This document shows positions 59,200-64,000 of a DNA stretch of 64,000 nt, piece by piece. This stretch comes from Flaviflexus huanghaiensis (GTDB lineage Bacteria; Actinomycetota; Actinomycetes; Actinomycetales; Actinomycetaceae): assembly GCF_014118685.1 (NCBI RefSeq), contig NZ_JACFAK010000002.1:62001-126000 (forward strand), written 5' to 3'. The notes beneath the pieces were generated by a model. That model had not been told where the DNA came from. It saw only the letters and a program-made list of their open reading frames with translations, and searched no databases. A program made the position numbers and the translations under genes. Each line of letters opens with the position of its first letter. The stretch's first letter is position 1.

Positions 59200-62100
59200 A
59201 GCGGCTCCTCGCCGCTGCGGCCGCGTTCTCACTCCTTCCCACGGCGGCGATGTCGGCAGACCTCATGGCGTCGCTCAACGCGGGATGGGACAGCCCCCCG
59301 TCAGCGCTGGAATCCGGCACAGAGCTCGTGGCGAGGGTGGAATGGGATGCGAACTACGCGCACGGGTTCATCGACAGCACCCATGCGGAAAGCTCAGCGT
59401 TTGACTTCACCGTTCAGAACGGGCTTTTCCTCGGCCTGCCGGACCAGTGTGCAACCGCCTCAGAGTGGACACCGACCTCGATTCACTGCATCATCGATAC
59501 CCCTGACGACGACGGGATCGCCGGGCACATCTCCGTGCCTGTGCGCGCGTGGGGAAAGAACGGTGACCGTCTCACGGTCATCGCCGCCGACGAACACGGC
59601 AATGTCGCGCCCACCCCTGCGCTGGAGATGACGGCCGATCAGGGCATCGATATCGCGCTAACACCGACCGGGATCACCTCTGGCGGCTATCGATTTAACG
59701 CGAATCTCCATGTCGACACCATTGTTCCCGTCATGATCGCGGTTCCTTTCGGGGCCGAGCCGCTCACGGGATCCGTGACGTTCGACCTCAAAGTCGACAC
59801 AACGGTCGGACCCGCAGTCGCTAACTCGTTTGAGGCTCTCAGCATCGTTCCCGTCCCAGCGGAGCGGACAGTGACGGGAGTCGCGGCAAACGGGCCGACG
59901 TATCCCGTGCCGGATGTGACGTGGCAAAGGCTTGACAAGACCACCGCACGGTTCACCGTTCCCGTGGGTGATCGGCCGGTTGGACCCGCCACTGACCCCG
60001 CCGGCAATATCCTCGACACGGTCTCCGTCGCATCGTTCGGGATCGCGTTTCGGTACCCGGCTTATTCGGCTGCGCAGCGCAACAGTGCTGTCTCCTGGTC
60101 AACCCACGTCGTCGGATGGTCGGCTACGACGGCGTCCGGCGCAGTCACCGAGCAGCTGAGGACAACCAATGACCGCTCCCACACATCGATCGTTGATGTT
60201 GGCTCCGTTTCTGGAAAGTTTGTCAACGGCCACGCGCCTGATCCCGGCGGAGTCCTCGCTGAACCAGGTGATGATCCGATGACGCTTCCCCGCGTACACC
60301 GCGAGGTGTGGGATCCAAAGCTTGGAACGGGAACCCTGTCGGCTGGCGCGAACCACTGGGTGGGCCGTGGCCCGATCCTCCCGGGGGACCAGCTCGTCGG
60401 CATCGTCAACGCATCCCACTACGTCGGGATGTCGCCAGGCCAATTCACCCCTGGGACAACCCACGGCTACTGCCTCATCTTCGACCGCGAGCGCGGATCC
60501 ACATCCTTCAACGGCAAGGTCTCTGTCACCGAGTTAAGCAACTACCGCGTCGAGTACCTGACGGGCGCGATCCCTGGTGGGTTCATGTCACCGGACTGCG
60601 GTCGGGGAGCGTGGACAGCACAGAAGCCGAAGGACGTCACCGCCATCAGGGTCCTCTTCGATCCGGCGCAACAGGATGCTCGCTTCGTGACGCGCCCGAT
60701 CCTCGGTGCGGGCTATCTCGCCTCGCCTTCTCTCAAGGAGGGTGAGCGGGCGTGGATGGCATCCGGCCATTCCAGCAATGTTGCAGCCGGGTGGGACATG
60801 TCGGGGGCGACGATCAGCAGGCTCCCGGCACAGCAGGCAGCACCGACCTACACGAGCACGACGACGTATCGGGACGCGGTCGAAGCAGTCCCATATCGCA
60901 CATCTGTCCAGCTCACGAGCTCGGTCGATGCGGTCAAGCCTGGCGATGCTGTTGACTGGGCCGTCCACACGCGTCTGTCTGCTGCTCCGTTCGCGGGCCG
61001 AGGAACCCACTCGGTGCGGCACCGTCTCGTTCTGCCGCCGGGCATGGAGGTGGCCGATACGAGCATGGGAGCGACGGTGACGACCGAGGGTGGTCGACAG
61101 GTCGTCTCCTGGGTGTCACGTGTAGCTGTCGGGGCGCTTACGGAGGAGACGGTCTCGACCATCTACCGCACGGGAACTGGCACGCTCACGGCACAGGTAG
61201 GGGTTGACAACATCACGAGTACGGTGCTCGGCACGGACAGCGATACCGCGGCCGTCGTCGCGCTCGCGTCCGCTGGCACCCATGTGAGCAAGGCGACGGA
61301 GTCCGCTGAGTTCGCGCTCGACGGGTCCAACCGTTGGACTGTCACGCTCGAAAATCGCGACACGTGGCCCGTCACGGTTGCCGACACGATCGACATCCTG
61401 CCGTTTGAGGGGGATGACAGGTCGACTGTCACGTCGGCCGATGTGACGGTCACCGCATTGAGCGGTGACGAGATTTGGGTGTCGACCGCTGATCCTCAGT
61501 CGATCAACCGCGATCCTCTCGCGGCATCAAATGGCACGGTCGGATCCCCGTCTCGACTGTGGGAGCGCTGGGATGGGCAGACAAACGTCACGGCAGTCCG
61601 GTGGATTACCCGGGGGCTTGGGCCGGGGATGAGCGTCGACTATACGGTTGACTACGTCGCGAGCGGCGCGACGAATGGCGACCGGCTCGTCAACTCCGCA
61701 CAGACCCGCACGAGCAACGCGCTGACGACGATGATCGACTCGATGCAGACGACGACGATCGGACCACCTGCGACGCTGCAGGTCGATAAGCGTCTCGTTG
61801 GAGAGGGTGCGGTCCTCGAGGCGGGGGATGAGCTCATCTTCGAGATCACCGTCCACGGCGCCGGTCCGGGCACAGTCCGTGACGCTGTCCTGACCGACAT
61901 TCCCGTTGACGGCATAACTGACGTTCAGTTCTTCCATGCAACGCGCGGTCGCGTCGATGGTGACACGTGGCGGATTGGTGACCTGCCCGAGGGGGAAATC
62001 GGCACTGCCACTGTGCGAGCTACCGCACTGGGCGGTCCTGTTGAGAATGTTGTGGTTGGGTGCTCGGGTTGCACACCGGTCCTGCCGCCCACATGCGAAC

Positions 62101-63428
62101 CCAACGTCGACGTGTATTCGGACACGGACGGGTGCGATGTTATCCGCCTGGAGGAGGAGCCGCTTCTTCAGATCGATAAGGCACTCGTTGGTTCCCTCGA
62201 GGAAGGCGAAGCGTCATACAGCATCACTGTGCGCAACGGTGCCACGCCAGCCGAGGGAGTCGTGACGGCCGGGACCCTCATTCGAGCCGTCGACCTTCCC
62301 GGTGTCGGCATTGACTCTGTCGCCTTCACCGACGTCTCGAAGGGGACGACCGACGGCAACTCGTGGGCGATCGGCACGCTCCGAGCTGGCGAGGAGGCGA
62401 CGGCGACGGTGACAGCGTTGCTCACTGCAGAGGCGATGACAGTCGTTAACGCCATCTCGATCACCAATCCGGTTCAACCTCGCGAGCTCACTCACCCGCA
62501 TGACGCGATTCCAAACGATGATGTCTACTCTGACACCGACCAGGCAGATGTCGTCTCCGTGTCTCGCGACGGCACGCTCGCGATCAACAAGGAGCTGCAG
62601 ATCCTCGACGGTGACACGATCGCTTTCGTCATCGAGGCGGGGAACCTCGGCGGGCAGACGGTCGGCGGGGTGCGGGTCGTTGACCTCCCAGGAGAGGGCC
62701 TGAGCGACGTGACGCTCGGTGAGCCAAGCACCGGCACCATTGATGGGCTGACGTGGTTCGTGGGCGACCTGGAACCGGGACAGGTTGAGACCGTTCACGT
62801 CAAGGCGCATGTCCCTGCCGCGACGGCACACGTGAGCAACCGTGCCTACGTCGAAGCCGAGCACCACCCGCACGGAGGCGGCTTCCTTCCAAACCCGACG
62901 CTTGAGACCGATACCGACCAAGGCGATACCGTCGAGGTTGATGTTCCGACGGCAGACCTGCGGATTGACAAGCGCCATCTCAGCACCGACGGCACGAATG
63001 CGCGTTTTGAGATCGAGACATGCAACGTCGGCATCGCCCCCGCCGCCGCGGTGACTGTGACTGACGACATCGGGCCCGGCCTCCGCTCCATTGATTCAGA
63101 TGACGACAGGTACGACGCCGGTCTGTTCACGCTCGGGGAGCTCGATCCGGGTGCGTGCGTCACGCTCAACGCCACCGCGGTCCTTGAGGGGCCGGGTCAC
63201 AACATCGCCTACGTTGATTCGCCAAGTGACCCGATCGAGGAGGGCGCGAACCAGCCGAACGAGTCGATTGAAGACGACATCGACGGCTGGGACATTGTCC
63301 ACGTCGACGGACCTGCTCCGGCCCGCAGGGAGTTGCCGCTGACCGGCGCCACCGGTGGCAGAATTGTCGTGGCTGTCCTGCTCCTCAGTCTCGGTGCAGG
63401 AGTTCTGCTCGTCCGCCGCCGGATCTGA
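59196..63428 (+). CDS. Giant LPLTG-anchored surface protein with DUF11-like repeats
   Basis: 1410 residues. A signal peptide (about 1-20, ending TAAMSA) is followed by a large N-terminal region (to about 855) of beta-rich, Thr/Val/Asp-rich sequence that I cannot assign. Four DUF11-like (CARDB/prealbumin-type) repeats then begin near residues 861, 990, 1127 and 1255, each opening with an (L)x(I/V)(D/N)K-type strand; the first three are separated by Asp-rich VYSDTD linkers. The C-terminus is a sortase signal: LPLTG at 1380-1384, a hydrophobic helix and an RRRI tail. It should be covalently fixed to the cell wall and may act in adhesion. No sortase or pilin gene is in the window. Confidence 0.9.
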   Translation: MKRLLAAAAAFSLLPTAAMSADLMASLNAGWDSPPSALESGTELVARVEWDANYAHGFIDSTHAESSAFDFTVQNGLFLGLPDQCATASEWTPTSIHCIIDTPDDDGIAGHISVPVRAWGKNGDRLTVIAADEHGNVAPTPALEMTADQGIDIALTPTGITSGGYRFNANLHVDTIVPVMIAVPFGAEPLTGSVTFDLKVDTTVGPAVANSFEALSIVPVPAERTVTGVAANGPTYPVPDVTWQRLDKTTARFTVPVGDRPVGPATDPAGNILDTVSVASFGIAFRYPAYSAAQRNSAVSWSTHVVGWSATTASGAVTEQLRTTNDRSHTSIVDVGSVSGKFVNGHAPDPGGVLAEPGDDPMTLPRVHREVWDPKLGTGTLSAGANHWVGRGPILPGDQLVGIVNASHYVGMSPGQFTPGTTHGYCLIFDRERGSTSFNGKVSVTELSNYRVEYLTGAIPGGFMSPDCGRGAWTAQKPKDVTAIRVLFDPAQQDARFVTRPILGAGYLASPSLKEGERAWMASGHSSNVAAGWDMSGATISRLPAQQAAPTYTSTTTYRDAVEAVPYRTSVQLTSSVDAVKPGDAVDWAVHTRLSAAPFAGRGTHSVRHRLVLPPGMEVADTSMGATVTTEGGRQVVSWVSRVAVGALTEETVSTIYRTGTGTLTAQVGVDNITSTVLGTDSDTAAVVALASAGTHVSKATESAEFALDGSNRWTVTLENRDTWPVTVADTIDILPFEGDDRSTVTSADVTVTALSGDEIWVSTADPQSINRDPLAASNGTVGSPSRLWERWDGQTNVTAVRWITRGLGPGMSVDYTVDYVASGATNGDRLVNSAQTRTSNALTTMIDSMQTTTIGPPATLQVDKRLVGEGAVLEAGDELIFEITVHGAGPGTVRDAVLTDIPVDGITDVQFFHATRGRVDGDTWRIGDLPEGEIGTATVRATALGGPVENVVVGCSGCTPVLPPTCEPNVDVYSDTDGCDVIRLEEEPLLQIDKALVGSLEEGEASYSITVRNGATPAEGVVTAGTLIRAVDLPGVGIDSVAFTDVSKGTTDGNSWAIGTLRAGEEATATVTALLTAEAMTVVNAISITNPVQPRELTHPHDAIPNDDVYSDTDQADVVSVSRDGTLAINKELQILDGDTIAFVIEAGNLGGQTVGGVRVVDLPGEGLSDVTLGEPSTGTIDGLTWFVGDLEPGQVETVHVKAHVPAATAHVSNRAYVEAEHHPHGGGFLPNPTLETDTDQGDTVEVDVPTADLRIDKRHLSTDGTNARFEIETCNVGIAPAAAVTVTDDIGPGLRSIDSDDDRYDAGLFTLGELDPGACVTLNATAVLEGPGHNIAYVDSPSDPIEEGANQPNESIEDDIDGWDIVHVDGPAPARRELPLTGATGGRIVVAVLLLSLGAGVLLVRRRI

Positions 63429-63451
63429 CCTAATCTCGAGCAGACAACAGA

Positions 63452-63477
63452 GTTCCCCGGGCACACGCCCGGGGAAC
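63452..63477. terminator. Bidirectional terminator
   Basis: GTTCCCCGGGC (63452-63462) pairs perfectly with GCCCGGGGAAC (63467-63477) around ACAC. It lies between the convergent surface protein gene and trmL. Confidence 0.85.
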
Positions 63478-63503
63478 ATATGTCGACACCGATCAGGGGA
63501 CTG

Positions 63504-63971
63504 TCACACCGCCCCCGCGTATCCATTCTGGCGCCACGCCTCATAGACGGCGATCGACGCGGAGTTTGCCAGGTTGAGGGAGCGGATATGCGGCTGCATG
63601 GGGATTCGAACCTGCATTGTCACAGCCTCGTGGTCGAGGATGTGGTCAGGCAAGCCGGTCGGTTCAGGGCCAAATAGGAGCACATCGCCAGGCCGGTAGG
63701 CCACATCCGCGAACGACTCCGTGCTCTTTCCCGTGAACGTGAAGATCCGTCGGTCCGCACCCAGGTGCGCGATGAGCGAATCGAACGTGGGATGGACGAG
63801 CATATCGGCCAGGTCGTGGTAGTCGAGTCCGGCCCGGCGCAGGTGAGCGTCGCCGAAGTTGAAGCCGAGAGGCTCGACAAGATGAAGAGTGATGCCCGTG
63901 CATGCGGACAGCCGAATGGCATTGCCAGTGTTAGAGGCGATGCGGGGCTCGTAGAAGACAACGTCGAACAC
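63504..63971 (-). CDS. trmL: tRNA (cytidine/uridine-2'-O-)-methyltransferase TrmL
   Basis: 155 residues from GTG 63971 (leaderless: TAGTCT 6 nt upstream). It is a minimal SPOUT enzyme that methylates the ribose at wobble position 34 of leucine tRNAs. Conserved elements are EPRIASNTGNAIRLSACTG, LLFGPEPTGLP and IPMQPHIRSLNLANSASIAVYEA, which forms the knot and SAM site. Length and motifs match the family well. Confidence 0.94.
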   Translation of the reverse strand: MFDVVFYEPRIASNTGNAIRLSACTGITLHLVEPLGFNFGDAHLRRAGLDYHDLADMLVHPTFDSLIAHLGADRRIFTFTGKSTESFADVAYRPGDVLLFGPEPTGLPDHILDHEAVTMQVRIPMQPHIRSLNLANSASIAVYEAWRQNGYAGAV

Positions 63972-63977
63972 GGGCCA

Positions 63978-63983
63978 AGACTA
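63978..63983 (-). promoter_or_regulatory. Leaderless -10 element of trmL
   Basis: TAGTCT on the minus strand ends 6 nt before the GTG at 63971. Confidence 0.55.
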
Positions 63984-64000
63984 CCTACTGCTTATACGTC

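Overview
The window is ordinary chromosomal DNA from a high-GC Gram-positive bacterium of the phylum Actinobacteria. The evidence is strong third-position GC, GTG/TTG starts, a run of actinobacteria-specific families (SepH/DUF3071, DUF4193, DUF3093, DUF3710, DUF3159, DUF3099, a DUF7455-like protein, an Rv2175c-like protein), a caa3/bcc-type qcrCAB-ctaE cluster with a di-haem QcrC, and an LPLTG-anchored surface protein. A pyrophosphate-type phosphofructokinase and the LPLTG anchor fit Actinomycetaceae-like taxa (Actinomyces, Trueperella, Flaviflexus), but that placement is inference. No phage, insertion sequence, CRISPR array, tRNA or rRNA was recognised.

Layout. 1-7.0 kb, minus strand: a truncated acidic protein, two small secreted/membrane proteins sharing a C-x38-C module, Mn-type superoxide dismutase, and the respiratory genes ctaE-qcrC-qcrA-qcrB. 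7.2-14.0 kb: a receiver-like protein translationally coupled to trpD, a stand-alone Lrp ligand-binding protein, an exonuclease/GIY-YIG fusion, PPi-phosphofructokinase and class II DAHP synthase. 14.1-20.4 kb: a PASTA kinase, a five-LysM lytic transglycosylase, an Rv2175c-like DNA-binding protein and a polyprenyl diphosphate synthase; this order resembles the aroG-pknL-Rv2175c-idsA2 region of Mycobacterium tuberculosis. 20.5-24.9 kb: glycine cleavage gcvT-gcvH-gcvP. 25.0-35.0 kb: the principal sigma factor, a DnaQ-like exonuclease, topoisomerase IV subunits ParE and ParC, and two tandem GNAT proteins. 35-45 kb: an alkaline-phosphatase-superfamily protein coupled to thymidine kinase, sepH, and a conserved block (DUF4193, DUF3093, DUF3710, OB-fold, DUF3159, two TrkA, APC transporter, TrmA-like methyltransferase) matching Rv2699c-Rv2689c except that dut is missing. 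45-52.7 kb: aconitase, ABC-F ATPase, SURF1, DUF3099, SixA and SerB. 52.7-58.6 kb: divergent glgC and glgA, an ABC ATPase, NfeD plus an SPFH protein, and an RNA methyltransferase. 58.7-64 kb: a small HTH protein, two overlapping micro-ORFs with excellent ribosome binding sites coupled to a 1410-residue LPLTG surface protein, and TrmL.

Two regulatory themes stand out. First, at least twelve genes carry a TANNNT -10 element ending exactly 6 or 7 nt before their start codon, the signature of leaderless transcription. The same signature places a 10-codon leaderless upstream ORF before aconitase, ending at an AT-rich palindrome. Second, many genes are tightly coupled by ATGA/GTGA/TGATG overlaps, and convergent pairs overlap or share palindromic stops and terminators. 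The most novel-looking locus is the micro-ORF chain at 59.08-59.20 kb leading into the giant surface protein.
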